In this document: positions 1 through 12,328 of the stretch, one piece after another
Numbering within the stretch: position 1 is the first letter of the stretch
Layout of the letters: the number at the start of each line of letters is the position of its first letter
From: Limnephilus marmoratus
Taxonomy: Eukaryota > Arthropoda > Insecta > Trichoptera > Limnephilidae
Assembly: GCA_917880885.1 (NCBI GenBank)
Contig: OU862908.1
Span: 10,452,501 to 10,516,500, forward strand
Reading direction: 5' to 3'
DNA length: 64,000 nucleotides
Translations under genes and position numbers: made by a program
The notes under the pieces: model-generated
What the model saw: the letters and a program-made list of their open reading frames with translations, nothing else
The model's database searches: none
Told to the model about the DNA's origin: nothing

Positions 1-6
1 TCAATA

Positions 7-128
7 CGTACACTAAACATTAAATAATATATATTTTTATAAATCACATAAGTACTTTAACAAAAAATTCCTTCCAATACGTATTGTGAAAGTATGTGAT
101 TTATATTATTTAATGTTTAGTGTACGTA
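7..128. repeat. Imperfect palindrome
   Basis: The stretch beginning ACGTACACTAAACATTAAAT at position 7 returns inverted near 93-128, with about 40 bp between the arms. A third, diverged copy of the arm lies near 215-235. This looks like a small AT-rich foldback element or the end of one cut by the window edge. It has no coding content. Confidence 0.7.
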
Positions 129-130
129 CT

Positions 131-2395
131 GGTTGGTATGTTTAAACAAAATTAAAATTAAATAATATAAATATGTATAAATCATATGCTTTCATAAAAC
201 ATAACTACCAATACGTACACTTAACTTTAAATAATATACATTTGTATAATAATATTTGGCTAATTTATATAGCGTCGTTTTTGGGAAAAATCACATCAAG
301 GGCGCTAAATCTATAAAACATATACTTTCACCAAACATACCTACCAAATCGTTTCTGCTGACTTTTCACCTATTAACAGATGAAACGTTTTTTTTAACAT
401 AAATTTAAAACTAGAATATTCATTTGCTTTAACACTACCACCATAAAAGGCCCAGGCCCATATCGCTGCGGTCGGATATAGGCTACATTACAATGTAATA
501 AGAAGAATACTAAATGTAGATACAAAAATAAAAAAACAATCTATAAAAACAAAAAACATCTATAAATTACAACAAAAATCAAAATTAGAATTAAACTGAG
601 TGATAAAATAGACATTTCAAAGAAAATACAAAGAGAATACTCAAATAATATTAAAGCGCAAGATTAAAAACACACACAAATATATTATAAGACCTTCCCT
701 TTGAAAGAAGTTAAAATCACAGAACTCATTACAACTGTAAAGAACGGCGAAGAGCTCACAAGAAATGCCGACCATGGTGATAAAATCACCAATGTATCAA
801 AATTCATATACATATATATTCTATATATATGTGAAATTGGTGAAGTGTAATTTTAAATTCATGTAATCTTTAAAAAACTATTTTTAATTCTGATACTGAG
901 TGATGCTCAAAATTCAGAAACAAAATATGAAGTCGCAAAAAATCAATGCTTCCAAGCGAAAAGAAAAGGTAAACAGTTTTGTTGAAATCGCAACCTGATG
1001 ATGTTTTGGTGTCAAAAAGGTCACGCGGACTAATACACACTTATCCCGCAGAATTTTAATCTTTGCCCTCGAGATCTTTAACATTATTGCAACATCATAG
1101 TTTCTACGAATACATCCGTAGTACCGCATTTACTAACGACGCCATCAAAAAGCTCTTGACTGTATGTTGTTGATGGGTTCAAGTTCATTGTATTAATATT
1201 TCAAGGAGCTGGCTTTAGAAACCGAACTCAACTGAATGAGCGAGTTGAAGTCGGATTCTACTGCAAAAAACCAAACAAAAACGTGTTACTTCGAATCGGA
1301 TGAGGATTCTTCTATTTATCATTGATCATTTTACCTTTTTTTAACCCCTGGGATGATATTATCTACCCGCATGAAATAAGACACTTTAATTATATACATT
1401 TTTCAAAAGCATGTATGAAAAAGAAACAAGAAAATATCATACAAATACATGCATAATTATATTCACATTCCCTTGCGAATTGATTTTCTTCCATTTAAGT
1501 TGACCCGGATCTACCCATTGTCTGATACAACATTACTCAGAAAGAATGCTAAAGCACTGATCAACAGCTTTAAATTTATATAATTTATTAGAAAATACGT
1601 AAATGCATAAAAAAGGATATTTGCAAAAGATTTTTATTACGCAAATACGAAATTCTGACGTGGGCCGTCGTCAACGGGTGACATCAAAAAGTTGATTTCA
1701 TTGGACAATTCATTGGTTTTTTGTTTATCGAAGAAAGCGGAAATGTTTTAACGGACGTAAGTTTATAGAAAAACAAAAAACAAACAGCTTAAAAGTAACT
1801 TAGAATTATTACCATAAGAAGTCACCAATAAGTCCAAGGTACGAAACCAAACCTACAGGTCTTTAAGGCCACAACTCATGTAAACAAAAAAATATATTAT
1901 TAGCGTGGATACAAACAATCTAGCTATATCTACACACCAGTCAATAATGATAATTATTGGAAATAAAGGTTTTTACGTAGATCATTATTTTATTTGTTTA
2001 AATATTATCTACATTACATAACAGAACAAGAAAGGTATTATTTTGCATAATATAGTACTGAGTACAAAATGAGTAAGAAGAATAAACTATTTGTTGGCTC
2101 AATCATCGCCTAATGCTAGTAACAAACCAATATTACAGAGAGAATAATTTAATTCAGTTAAGTGCTTGACGTGCTTTGTCGACCTCTTGGGTATCTTGTG
2201 ACTAACCATTTTAGATAACTAACAATAGGGAAAAAAATTTGGAGGAATATATATTTTAATTAGTAGATTCAGTTTTCAATCTTGAAATTATTGTTTTTAG
2301 TGCACTTACCCTCCGGGAGCAACGTGATATGATAATATTTTTATCAATATCGAAGATAACAAACGAGTTTTAAGTGTCTTCAAAAGTACTGTCCC
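131..2395. other. AT-rich sequence, no gene seen
   Basis: No open frame here resembles a known protein and no tRNA-like segment or terminal inverted repeat was recognised. The longest minus-strand frame (914-1129) has no recognisable domain and the composition of background DNA. Confidence 0.5.
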
Positions 2396-2400
2396 ATGAA

Positions 2401-2700
2401 CCAACATGATCACCAACACAGAAATTCTCAGACGGGCTAGAGCAGATAAAATTCAGGAAAATTTCATATCTGGGTCACATACTTCGAGGGGAGAAATATC
2501 ACCTGCTCCAATTAATATTCGAAGGCAGAGAGCCTGGTAGGAAACAAATATTTTGGCTGCGAAATGTACGAGGGTGGACCGATATTAGAAGTGTGGAGGA
2601 GCTATTCCGGACAGCGCAAGATAGAGATATATTTTTTAGACTGATCGCCAACGCCAATTCTCCCATTTCAGACTTCGATGTGCCGAATTGAGAGCGAAGG
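2401..2700 (+). pseudogene. C-terminal fragment of an RTE-like LINE ORF2
   Basis: Read on the plus strand, this encodes the tail of a non-LTR retrotransposon polyprotein. A segment ISYLGHILRGEKYHLLQ is followed by GRKQIFWLRNVRGW and a TDIRSVEELFRTAQDRD stretch, the order typical of the region after the reverse transcriptase in RTE-type insect LINEs. One frameshift, near 2455, separates the short upstream block (ILRRARADK) from the rest, and a stop follows at about 2690. No catalytic domain remains, so this is a dead 5'-truncated copy. The clade assignment rests on motif recall only. Confidence 0.75.
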
Positions 2701-2994
2701 TCCTGATGACTCCTTCGCTCAAAACAAATTGATACATTTCTGTTATTGCTGACCAAATTAAAAACATGGTATATAATATATTCTGCTACTTGTAACCAAC
2801 TGTTATTCTTCACTAAGTATTATGTTCTCTTATTTTTAGTTTTCCTTTTTTTTTGCAATTTTTTTTTCTGTTTTAGCGATTCAGCAATAAGCTCCGACCC
2901 TTGTGGCTGAAACTGAACTGTAAATGTTCTGTAATGTCAACTTCCCCATTTTGGGGGTGAGTTAGACCTCGCTCCTGGATACATTGGCGTAAAA

Positions 2995-3690
2995 AAAAAT
3001 TTTCGGAATGGAATCCTCACAACTCATCTGCGCCTCCCCCAGCGACATGTGTGGGCCTGAGGTTTGGCTGGGCGAACTCAGCATCCTTCCGCCCTGCCTC
3101 CGGCAACTCGACGCTTCCATCCTTAGGGTCTTCGGGTACGTTCCCCTACTTCCCACTTACTATCGTCAAGGCACAACCGAGAAACCGGCTAAAGGGTGCG
3201 GATGTTGAGATTCATTCACGGCAGACCGATCACCATACACATTCTGGCTGGTACTGCCAGATGACGAGAGAGGTATCCCACCCGACACAAGCGTTCTTCA
3301 TATCACAATACTTGTTTTCATTATCTTTTCTTGCAGATGCTTGCAACATACGCAAGATGCCATTACCCTGCGAGCAGCCGCCTTTTATGTTTTTCTCTTA
3401 TCTTTTTTTAATTTGTTTATCCCTGACTTGCTTTATATTTTTTTACATTTTGTATATTATGTAAGCACTTGCATACTGCTTCCTATCACTGTATGCAGGG
3501 ACACTGGAGGTCTAGATTCGTTCAAACTTAAATGTAGATTCGTTCTTTCAAAAAAATTAGAGTCCTTGCGAGAGCCTTGAAGGAGTAACCATCTGTTACT
3601 TATACCAGGGCGGGTAAGTGGTGGATACCTCCACTGATCGCCAACGTCGGGGGGACTTCATGGGGCACACAAAGAAGAAGAAAAGGACTG
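2995..3690 (+). repeat. GC-richer block ending in a LINE-like GAA tail
   Basis: This block is clearly richer in GC than its surroundings (especially 3010-3260) and has overlapping open frames on both strands, none resembling a known protein. Its end, about 3630-3690, carries an ACTGATCGCCAACG motif also present at 2640 in the preceding LINE fragment, then an AGAAGAAGAAAA tail. That suggests the 3' end of a related RTE-type LINE, with the GC-rich part perhaps its untranslated region or a second repeat. Confidence 0.4.
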
Positions 3691-4319
3691 TATCTTTGAA
3701 TACCGAGGGGTAAAGCGACTTGTCATTAATGGTTATTAGTTATTGGCGTCGAACAATAAAACCACTTCAAGCAGAGCAGATAAGATCCTTATTTCAGTAT
3801 TTTTCACTTGTCAACAAAATAAATATATATTTCTTTCAGCCTTTGTTTACAAAACAAACTCATTATAATAATATTGAGAACGGTATTCCATATCCATTGG
3901 CGAAGGTAGAATTATTGCATTCATTGAGGCAGGCTCTGGTTGATTGATTTTTACTATTTCGGGAAAGGTTGTGAAGTACTTTAGCTCTGATAAACATAAT
4001 GAATCCATTGAGTGACGTAGATTAGTATCGTATATCGTATTATGTACGTTTCAAGCATAATCTAGTTTATTTTTTTTATATAGGTAGGCAATTCACGAAA
4101 GCGCTGTGGTGGTTGACAGAACAGGAAGAAGAAACCTTGTTATCTTAGAAAGAAATCACTTACCAGCCATAGATAATAATTAAATACATAAAACCGCCTC
4201 ATCGACAAAAACTAAGTAGAGCAACACTTATGAACTAATATGAAGATGAAATGCTTTAGACGAACGCCGGACAGGGAGGACCTACTCACGTTAGAATGGA
4301 ACTTTTTATCCTGGTGGGA
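3691..4319. other. No gene seen
   Basis: AT-rich sequence with short TATCGTAT-type reiterations near 4025. The short open frame at 3720-3947 has no recognisable domain. Confidence 0.4.
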
Positions 4320-4795
4320 ATATGGCGAGAAGCGAATACCGAGAAGCAAGAAGCAGGAAAGAAGCAGCGGGAACCAAGAAGCACCGCAAACGTGAAGTGA
4401 GAAGCAGTGCGAAGCTGGGAACGCTAAGTAGAATGAGGTATTTTTCAAGGAGGTAAATAGCAGCATGAAGCGGGAAGCAAAAAAACAAAGAAGCAATAAG
4501 CAGGAAGCAGGACATACGGTAGCAAGAGGCAGTAGAAGCGGGAAGCAGGAAATAGAAAGCAAGAAGCAGTAGAAGTGGACGAAACAGAGGGAAACGAGAA
4601 GGAAGATGCAGAGGGAAACTGTAAGCGTAGCGGGAAGCATAAAATAACGAAAAGCTGGAATCGAAATAGTGGGAAGCACCAGCAAAAAAAAAAAACTATT
4701 CGCTGGAAGCGGAAAGGTGGAAGTTGGAAGATGGAAGCTGGAAACGGGAAGCAGGAAGCGAGAAGAAACGAAAAGCAAAAATAAACGAAAGGTAA
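4320..4795. repeat. Purine-rich degenerate minisatellite
   Basis: The plus strand is almost all purine, built from degenerate reiterations of GAAGCRGGAA-like units of about 10-20 bases. The long open frames on both strands here (for example 4212-4778 on minus, rich in Phe, Leu, Ser and Pro) are by-products of this composition and are not genes. Such polypurine/polypyrimidine tracts can adopt triplex structure, which is general knowledge and not shown here. Confidence 0.75.
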
Positions 4796-4799
4796 GAAA

Positions 4800-5990
4800 C
4801 GAAAACCAGGCTCAATCAATTTCTTTATTCTTGCCTATCCTACATGCTGGCTTATTAGGTTGGCATGTACAACACCGGTCGATTAAACATCAATCTCTTT
4901 GCCACCCTTAGAGCACGTGTTGCAAGTCCTATCAGTGCCTCCTGGTTTACCGGTCTCACCAGGACAGGAGTGGGGGTGGTAAAATCGTATCGCATCGTAT
5001 CGTAACAAACCGATATTACGGTTTACTGTTAAAATATTGCCTAAAATTAGGCGTCTTTGTCATACAAATAACACTTCTTGCGGTATTTTTGTTGCGCCTG
5101 TTGGCATACTATAAAAATACACCAAGTTCATCACACACTATTGCAATCAATTACTATTGAGTTACAATAATTATTGAGACCGAAATCAAATAATGCGTGA
5201 CTGAAAGAAATAAATATAGCTACATGGATATTTTTCTACGGTTGATGAAAAATTACATCTTCTGCAACTACAACTTTTTCTTGACTGGGTTGGTACGAAT
5301 AGATACCTAGTAACTACGTGGATATCTGTGTAGTTTTTAGAGTTATTTAGAGTGAATGTTGAGTCTCGCATATACAAGTATATTGTTCACATTTTGTAGA
5401 TAAACCTAACTTCTTATTCTTGAAGCTCAAGATACCAATCACGCATGGCAGTCAACGAACAGTAATAACAGTGAACCTATCGCTCGAGTGAAAGGTCTCA
5501 ATTTAATGTCGAAAAGTTGTTTTTTATGGTTATGGCTTTAGTTGTGTTTATTAAACATAACTGAAGCCATAATATTTCTATTTAAAAATGTTAGATATTA
5601 TGTCAAATAAATAAAATATAAATAATAAATAACTAATATTGTTTAACGAGGAGGTCTGAATAGTTATGAACTTCCCAACTACCATACTTCCCTTGTCCTT
5701 CCCCTCTTCACTTGATCCAACTTTACAACATTTCCAATTGAGGGTGCCATAGTTCCGTTGATTCCAGTTGAAACTTCATACTCTTATGCTCTCCCATAAA
5801 AAAAAAAAACTTTTTGAAGTAAAACTTCTTTACGCACGCTTGACTTGGGGAGTAAGCTGGTGAATGCGTGACGAGAGCGTTATGAAAAGTGTGATCGGGC
5901 GAGGCGAACAAAAGTTGAGAGGGAGATATAAGTTAGTGAAGTTTTATTTCAGTCGTGTGGTCTAAAACACACTCGTATTTTTTATTTCGG
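4800..5990. other. No gene; likely dispersed-repeat remnants
   Basis: No protein-like frame was recognised. Around 5810-5960 there is an inverted pair GAAGTAAAACTTC / GAAGTTTTATTTC and a segment resembling a dispersed insect repeat. A related GAAGTAAAACTTCC string recurs at 35894. These look like decayed non-autonomous elements. Confidence 0.4.
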
Positions 5991-5994
5991 GGGA

Positions 5995-6562
5995 AATGCA
6001 GATCCCGCCAATGTAAGGGAATTTAATAAAAATGCACTTTTTAGATGAGAAAAATGTGGAGAAGATGAATAAAAAATAAATTAAGGCGCGCTCGGCAAAA
6101 TTGAGGGAGATACAGCCGTTCAAAGTATTTAAAATTTCACTTCGCGAGTTGATATTGAGAGTCCGTTCGCCATTTTTTCATTGCTTATGTTGGATCCCAG
6201 ACCTAATACAGAATTAATAGTACGCCAGAATCACAAACCATGTTACTCAAACCTAGCGTAGCCGCTAAACCACTTGCAAACTGGGATGTTTTTCTTGCCT
6301 TGACGTGAGTAGGCGTTATAAAGGGGCACTTTTTTTGTATCACAAACTATGTTTAGCGTATTAGGTTATGACAAAATGGCGGGCGGACTGTCAATATCAA
6401 CTCGCGAAGTGAAATTTTAAATACTTTGAACGGTTGTATCTCCCTCAATTTTGCCGAGCGCGCCTTAATTTTTGTTTTATTCAGCTTTTCCACACTTTTC
6501 TCATCTAGAAAGTGCCTTTTTATTTAATTTCCAGACATTGGCGGGATCTGCATTCCTCCCTT
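5995..6562. mobile_element. Foldback (long inverted repeat) element
   Basis: Two arms of about 187 bp, 5997-6183 and 6372-6559, are near-perfect reverse complements across a ~190-bp loop. The outer ends read ATGCAGATCCCGCCAATG on the left and its complement on the right. There is no open frame of note. Long arms around a unique centre are typical of non-autonomous foldback DNA transposons. No target duplication could be assigned. Confidence 0.8.
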
Positions 6563-6607
6563 TATTTCTGCTTTCTTTGTACCAAGGACATAAATATACT
6601 TTTTTAC

Positions 6608-7095
6608 AATCAGAGTGTGTAATTCACACGTGGCATAAGTGAAACCTTCAGAAAACTAAAGTAAACAAGAGTGTGGAGGCTACAAAGCACCGCACAAAGA
6701 TGAGACCAATTATACTATCTCATTCTCTCGCAGGCTAATCCTACAGATGTATGAATTTGTCTCTTTTTAGTGACGCCATTTTTCGTTTCATCGGGTTTCA
6801 AATCACAACGGTGCTAAAGAATTTTCACTTTAAAAAAAATCGGAGTGTGCAATTCACATACGCGGTAGAAGTGAAACCTTCAGAAAACTAAAGTAGACAA
6901 GAGTGGGGAGGCTACAAAGCACCGCACAAAGGGGAGGCCGATAGGCTACGAATCACCGCACAAAGAGGAGACCGATTATACTATTCTCTCGCAGGCTAAA
7001 TCCTATAGATGTATGCGTTTGTCTCTTTTTAGTGTTAATTTTCGTTTCATCGAGTTTCAAAACACAACTGTGCAAAAGAAGTTTTCACTTCAATA
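6608..7095. repeat. Direct duplication of a ~230-bp unit
   Basis: The unit beginning AGAGTGTGTAATTCACAC (6608-6837) is repeated directly from 6839 to about 7095. Both share GAAACCTTCAGAAAACTAAAG, a block with CACCGCACAAAG and a TTTCACTT end. The second copy has an extra internal duplication of the CACCGCACAAAG segment. It is non-coding and probably a tandem copy of a dispersed element. Confidence 0.75.
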
Positions 7096-7659
7096 AATAT
7101 CTTTTTCTAGACTTCGAAAGTTGATAATGATTTAAATATTAATTTGTAATATATGCAGCGTGAATCCGGAAAAAAATTGAAGTTGAGTTCTGCGTGAATA
7201 GACGTCTTTTTGCCAATTTACCGACGTAGAAGCAAGCACAAGCTCGCCATACTGGTTATTCGAGTTATCTTAATTTTTTTAGAATTGTACAAAAAATTTT
7301 GTTCATAAGTTTCCGTCTTAACTCTTGACTACAAGCCATAAAGGTCAAGCATATATTTTTATGTTGATATCCGTTACAATATCTCAAAATCTTTAAATTG
7401 ATTGAACCGCGTGTCACAAATTCATTTTTAGAAAATTCGAAGTCCCTTCCGCGAATCGCCGAAGATTATTATCTTCATGTAAACATTGAAGGATGTAAGA
7501 TATCCTGTAAATGAATAATATCTTTATTTTCCATGGGTTATTCTCATTCGATGCGGACATTTTGATGTATGTTCAATGTTTAGTAGTCGATGATGGTAAA
7601 AATAATCAATTGCAGAGGCCATTGAAATCAATGTCACCTTTTGCACTTTTGGCTAACAT
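7096..7659. other. No gene seen
   Basis: AT-rich DNA with no recognisable coding frame, tRNA-like segment or terminal repeat. Confidence 0.4.
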
Positions 7660-8748
7660 GTAGGGGAGACCTAGGAGAGTTGTGACACTTTTTAATTTAG
7701 GGGACATATCTCGCTCATGAAACATTCCTTAGCTATGACCTATGGGAATTAATGTAGCACCATTCCTTCCCTTTCTAAAACAATCGTCAAAATTAATTAA
7801 AGTATTACAGTTTCCGAGAAAATCAACAAAAATAAAAACTTCTCCCTCTCCCGAGGTAAGTTGTGACAGGTACCGAGGTAAGTTGTGACAGCTTTTTATT
7901 TAGACTATTTGAGTATTAAAATATACCAGTACCTTTAACATTCTTTCGTGTATAGTTATTAGGCATTCTGAAATAAAAAAAGTAGTCATCCAGCGTGCAA
8001 GCAACATCACCCCGCAAGTCCAAATATTTTTTTTATCGAAAATGAATTTTTTGAGACAAGCTTTTATTGCGGACTGTACTTGCAAGATTTGACCTTGATA
8101 TACTAATGCACAAACACACATACAGTCATCGCCAATTAATAAAAAAAAGTGTTGATATAACCCAGCAGCAAAATGAAGTCAATTAGAGTTGTGACAGGCT
8201 GTCACAACTCTCCTTTATCATCATCATCACTATTGGCTCTACAACCCCTGGTGGGTCTTGGCCTCCTCAAGAGTCTTCCTCCACTCATCTCGGTTTTGTG
8301 CCAGCTCTCTCCAGTTTGGAAGCTCCAAGATAGATATGTCTTTGAGGACGTTGTCGCTCCATCTTAGTCTTGGCCTACCCAGGCTCCTTCGCCCTATTGG
8401 TCTTGAGTTCAGCAGGGACTTTGGTGCTTGATGCTCGGTCATTCTCTCCACATGACCCAGCCACCGAAGTCTTCCCAATTTTATAAATTTTGCGACGTTT
8501 AGCTCCTTAAACAAAGTATAGAGCTCATTGTTATAGTCACAACTCTCCTACGTGCTGAAAATTACGACTTGAAAAACTTATTTTTCGCATTTTTTTTGCA
8601 CGCAGACGTCGTAATTACGCAACCCCTTACTGAGTACTGAGTGAAGTAGCGCGTTTCTAAAGCGTCAAACGAGCGTTGTTGCCATCTAGCTAACTATTAT
8701 AGGTAGGGAGAAATCGTCTCTGTCACATCTCTCCTAGGTCTCCCCTAC
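7660..8748. mobile_element. TIR DNA element holding a LINE fragment
   Basis: The ends are 28-bp inverted repeats with one mismatch (7660-7687 and 8721-8748), beginning GTAGGGGAGACCTAGGAGAG. A TA is available on both sides, compatible with a Tc1/mariner-like TA duplication if the element proper starts at GGGGAGACC. The AGTTGTGACA motif next to the left end recurs inside the element at about 7860, 7885 and 8190. No transposase frame is present. The element carries a nested LINE fragment at 8215-8535, so it is older than that insertion. Confidence 0.8.
8215..8535 (-). pseudogene. 5'-truncated RTE-like LINE, C-terminal fragment
   Basis: The minus-strand frame (8514-8239) encodes a classic LINE C-terminus: LGRLRWLGHVERMTEH, then GRPRLRWSDNV, then NWRELAQNRDEWRK, ending in EEAKTHQGL before a stop. 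The 3' end is a short TGATGATGAT tail. The copy is flanked by a perfect 14-bp target duplication, GTCACAACTCTCCT, at 8201-8214 and 8536-8549, so this is one complete insertion event of 321 bp. It lies inside the TIR element 7660-8748. No endonuclease or polymerase domain remains. Confidence 0.9.
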
Positions 8749-9714
8749 ACAGTATTTACGAGTGTTAATTTATTGAGTTATCACGTTATCAGTGATTCAA
8801 TAACATTGAAAAACGATGTCTTTTTTTCCATTTAACAAACAGATATTAGAAACAATGATGAAACCACTCCTTTACACTTCCGTATGAGTGAGAAGATCAT
8901 CAAAAATGTGTGAACAGCTTTAGTTGAAGATTATGCCGGCAGAGAAGATATTCAGGAGGTGGAACCAAAAAAAAATCTGTACAAAGAGCTTGACGTTATT
9001 ACACTTAAACTTGATGGGTGCCGCGCAAATTTGGCAAACTCATCCTTATTATGTACACGTCAATCAAATGTGATTAATGATTAAGGATAACTACTAGACA
9101 CAAGACAAAAATAATACACAAAAATAACACAATAAATTATGTTATTAAAACGTCACGTTTGTAATTTGATTCCCGTCCCTCCCGAAGCGTTTCCAATGAA
9201 TAGCATTATTTAATGAATAATTAATTATTGTATTTGAATTAGTTTTATTTGCACTTTATTTACTTTGCATCATCTTTGACTAAAGATCAAGTTCATCCAA
9301 AAATTCATCGAGTTCTTTTTTCGAGTACAATAATCGGCCTCCCCGATTACAGGTAAATATTGAATTAATATATTATTTTACGTTATAGGACGTGATGAAG
9401 TTTGGCAATAATCTGAAAGCACGTTTCAGTATTCAAATATTTATATGTGGTCACGTTTAATTAATTATAATGAATGTATAAATGACGCACTAATGAAGAA
9501 GTACCAGAGAATTTATGTTAATTTTGTGACGTACTTAGTTTGTTTGATTAATCGGCAATAAATCAACAGACTGAAATAATCTCACAGCAAGCAATTTATC
9601 CAAAAAATAAATTCTGTTCTAAAAAACGCTGGCTTTTTTGTTGAGAAAATACAGGACTTGTATGTCAGTTATCCTTGACGCTCGCTAAAGGCGCGTCTCA
9701 TGCGGCTAAATATT
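8749..9714. other. No gene seen
   Basis: AT-rich DNA without a recognisable coding frame, tRNA-like segment or terminal repeat. Confidence 0.4.
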
Positions 9715-10140
9715 TACAAAACAAGTAAATGGTAGAACTAAACGATTTCAAGGAAATAAATGGCAGGGCTAAACGTTTTCAAAGCAAATAAATGGCAGGG
9801 CTAAATGTTTTCAAAGCAAATAAATGATTTCAAAACAAATAAATGACAGGGCTATACCTACGTTTTCAAAGCAAATAAATGGCAGGGCTAAATGTTTTCA
9901 AAGCAAATAAATGATTTCAAAACAAATAAATGACAGGGCTATACCTACGTTTTCAAAGCAAATAAATGGCAGGGCTAAATGTTTTCAAAGCAAATAAATG
10001 ATTTCAAAACAAATAAATGACAGGGCTATACCTACGTTTTCAAAGCAAATAAATGGCTGGGCTAAACGTTTTCAAAGGAAATAAATGGCAGGACTAAATG
10101 ATTTCAAAGCAAATAAATGGCAGGTTTTCAAAACAAGTAA
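9715..10140. repeat. Minisatellite with 87-bp higher-order unit
   Basis: Units of the form AAATAAATGGCAGGGCTAAA plus TGTTTTCAAAGC (about 32 bp) occur in tandem with shorter (19-bp) and longer (36-bp) variants. The three variants combine into an 87-bp higher-order unit present three times, judged by the CTATACCTACG marker at spacings of 87 bp (near 9854, 9941 and 10028). It is non-coding, and length is likely to vary between individuals. Confidence 0.9.
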
Positions 10141-10259
10141 TTAATTGAGTGCCAGGGCCACGGTGAATTTTGTTTTCCTTGACCGATGGAAAATAAAAAA
10201 TGTTGTTGCCCCGACCCAATGTTTTTGTTTTTGTCAGGTGTTTTGAAATTTTTTTTCAC

Positions 10260-11095
10260 TGGAGACCAAACTTAAGAGAGATTTATTTGTTTATTAATTT
10301 ACAAACAATAGTCCATTAAAACATAAAAATAACACGAATAAAAAAAAAACAGAGATGACAGTGAAGGGAGAGCACATATAAATTAATAGCAACGACAATA
10401 TAAAATGTAAAAGTACATATAGAAGACACTACAAGTCAAAGCACGAAGAAGCATTTAAATATTGGGTATCGACTGCCAAAAGTCGATGCCAAATTTAGAT
10501 TTACACCAAAAAAATCAATGCTTTGACTTGCGTTGACAAGTCTCGACATTCTGGATAAGGGAGAATGGTATCCAAGGGCGAATCCAGGATTTTTTTCTGA
10601 GGGGGGCACAAGGGGCGGACGGGCAAAAAAATCAACAACTACTGTTAGAAATGAACTTGAAGTATCATACTTTAAGTTTATTTTTACGAGTTCATGTATG
10701 TATAGGAAGGTTTGTGAATGTTTCAAAACAATAGAAAAATTAAATGTTTATTAGAGACAGTTTTCTGTACTGTGATGGAATCTCCACAGCACAAAAAAAT
10801 ACCTTCTGGGAGGGGCACCCCCCCCCCTAAATCCGCCCTTGATGGTATCCATAATTAGTAGAATGTTGATTGAGGAACATCAATTCATTATTTCGGAGTC
10901 TACGTGAAGGGATGTTGAACTGGATGAGTTGTAACAATGCAGGTGTATCAGTAATACTTTTTATAATTTTAAATATGCAAATTAGATCTGAGTCCTTTCT
11001 ACGTTTTTCTAAAAAAGAAATGTTAAAATGTGTTCAATTTCATCATATGAGATATAATTATACTCTGGTAGGAGCTTCTGGATAAACCTATGAAG
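10260..11095 (-). pseudogene. 3' fragment of a Jockey/CR1-like LINE, split by a hAT MITE
   Basis: Read on minus and skipping the insertion 10573-10841, the frame gives a LINE C-terminus: KRRKDSDLICIFKIIKS, then NIPSRRLRNNELMFLN, then SRMSRLVNAS and a stop at 10436. A similar order of motifs (basic/RRD, IPS, R.N, short hydrophobic tail) ends the ORF of the LINE at 15404-16891. The 3' end lies near 10270-10300 in an A/T tail. The 5' side is truncated near 11095. Confidence 0.75.
10573..10841. mobile_element. hAT-type MITE (269 bp)
   Basis: The ends are CAAGGGCGAATCC and its complement-like GGATTT-CGCCCTTG. The flanks carry the 8-bp duplication ATGGTATC (10565-10572 and 10842-10849), the size expected for hAT transposition. 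No transposase is encoded. The element interrupts a LINE frame that reads through once it is removed, which independently confirms both ends. Confidence 0.93.
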
Positions 11096-12328
11096 TGATA
11101 TCGTTACTAAAGATTACTGATATAGCACACCATAATATTACGTCAATCCTAAAACATGGTGATTTTCCTCCCTTCATTGCCTCTGCTAATTAAATATGTT
11201 TTTGTAAGTGTGTATATGTGTTGAAATAATATAAGAAATTAAATATTAACAATATCTACCTACGTTCTTTGTTCAATGTACATACCTTATATAGTATAGA
11301 TTTGGAGTGCATAGGTACCCTTTTCTGCTCGAAGGAGAAAGAGGGGGGGACTGGAAAATTGATTAGAAAGTGTTTCGGGACCTCTACATATCACAACTTA
11401 GTATTTACATCAAATTGATAAAAGAGATGGTGCAAATAAAATTGTTTTATTTTCCAGGAATGTAATATGTGAGGGGGGAGCGGGGTTGAACCCCCTAACC
11501 CCTTACAGGAAGCGCCATTGGGTTCCAATTGCACTATCTTGTTATTAAATTAACAGTTTCATTATTTATTTTCTATTTGATTTTTAGATGCTTACTTCTT
11601 TTTAAAGAAATAACATCTAAATATGCCCAACTACATAAATTATGTACATAGTAAACTACGTAAAAAAGCTTTATTTTATTATTATTATCACAGAATAATT
11701 CGCATAAGAGATAATGCGAATTATTCTATGATAATTGGCAAAGTGGCTATTATTTTGGGAAAAAGTAAAGAAAAATCATTAGGGTAGCTCCGTCCTGCCG
11801 AGCATTTATTATATATTACCTGACCCGGCCGCGTATTTACAAAACCTATACCGATTCAGTCGCGGTAACGACAATTTACATTTTAATATACCTCTATATT
11901 GGTTATTTTTTGTCACATTGCAAAAACAAAAATTGTTCTAAAATGTAGATAAAATAATCTTTCTGGTGTGTATATTAGAAATTAATAATTTTATTTCTAA
12001 ATATTTAAATTTTGATATTGAAAATTTACACACCACACAAAGGGGCTGGCTACGTTTGAGTATTTAGCATATCTCACCCAGCATGTGTTTGTGTCAGCGT
12101 GTGATTGTGTTTCTCCTTTCAAAACATCATATCACGATGTACGTATGTATCTCTTCAAAACGCAAGTTTACTTCTTTATTTCGCAAAGTTACAACATTCC
12201 CAGATATGACACAATAGGTCACCTTCAAACTTCTTGTGTGGTATAATAAAAATAAATAAAATAATAATTTGTTTCCATGATGTTACGCCACGTGGTCACA
12301 AAAAGGACATTATTGAACGTTTATTCAT
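11096..12328. other. No gene; one short hairpin
   Basis: No coding frame was recognised. A 13-bp stem, GAATAATTCGCAT with its complement 8 bp later, lies at about 11693-11727. A CTGACCCGGCC motif at 11819 matches the start of the dispersed repeat at 14845, so a fragment of that family may be here. Confidence 0.4.

Noticed and set aside
4212..4819. Long minus-strand frames that look like a membrane protein
   Set aside because: They are translations of a purine/pyrimidine minisatellite; all frames on that strand are equally open and the peptide repeats with the DNA.
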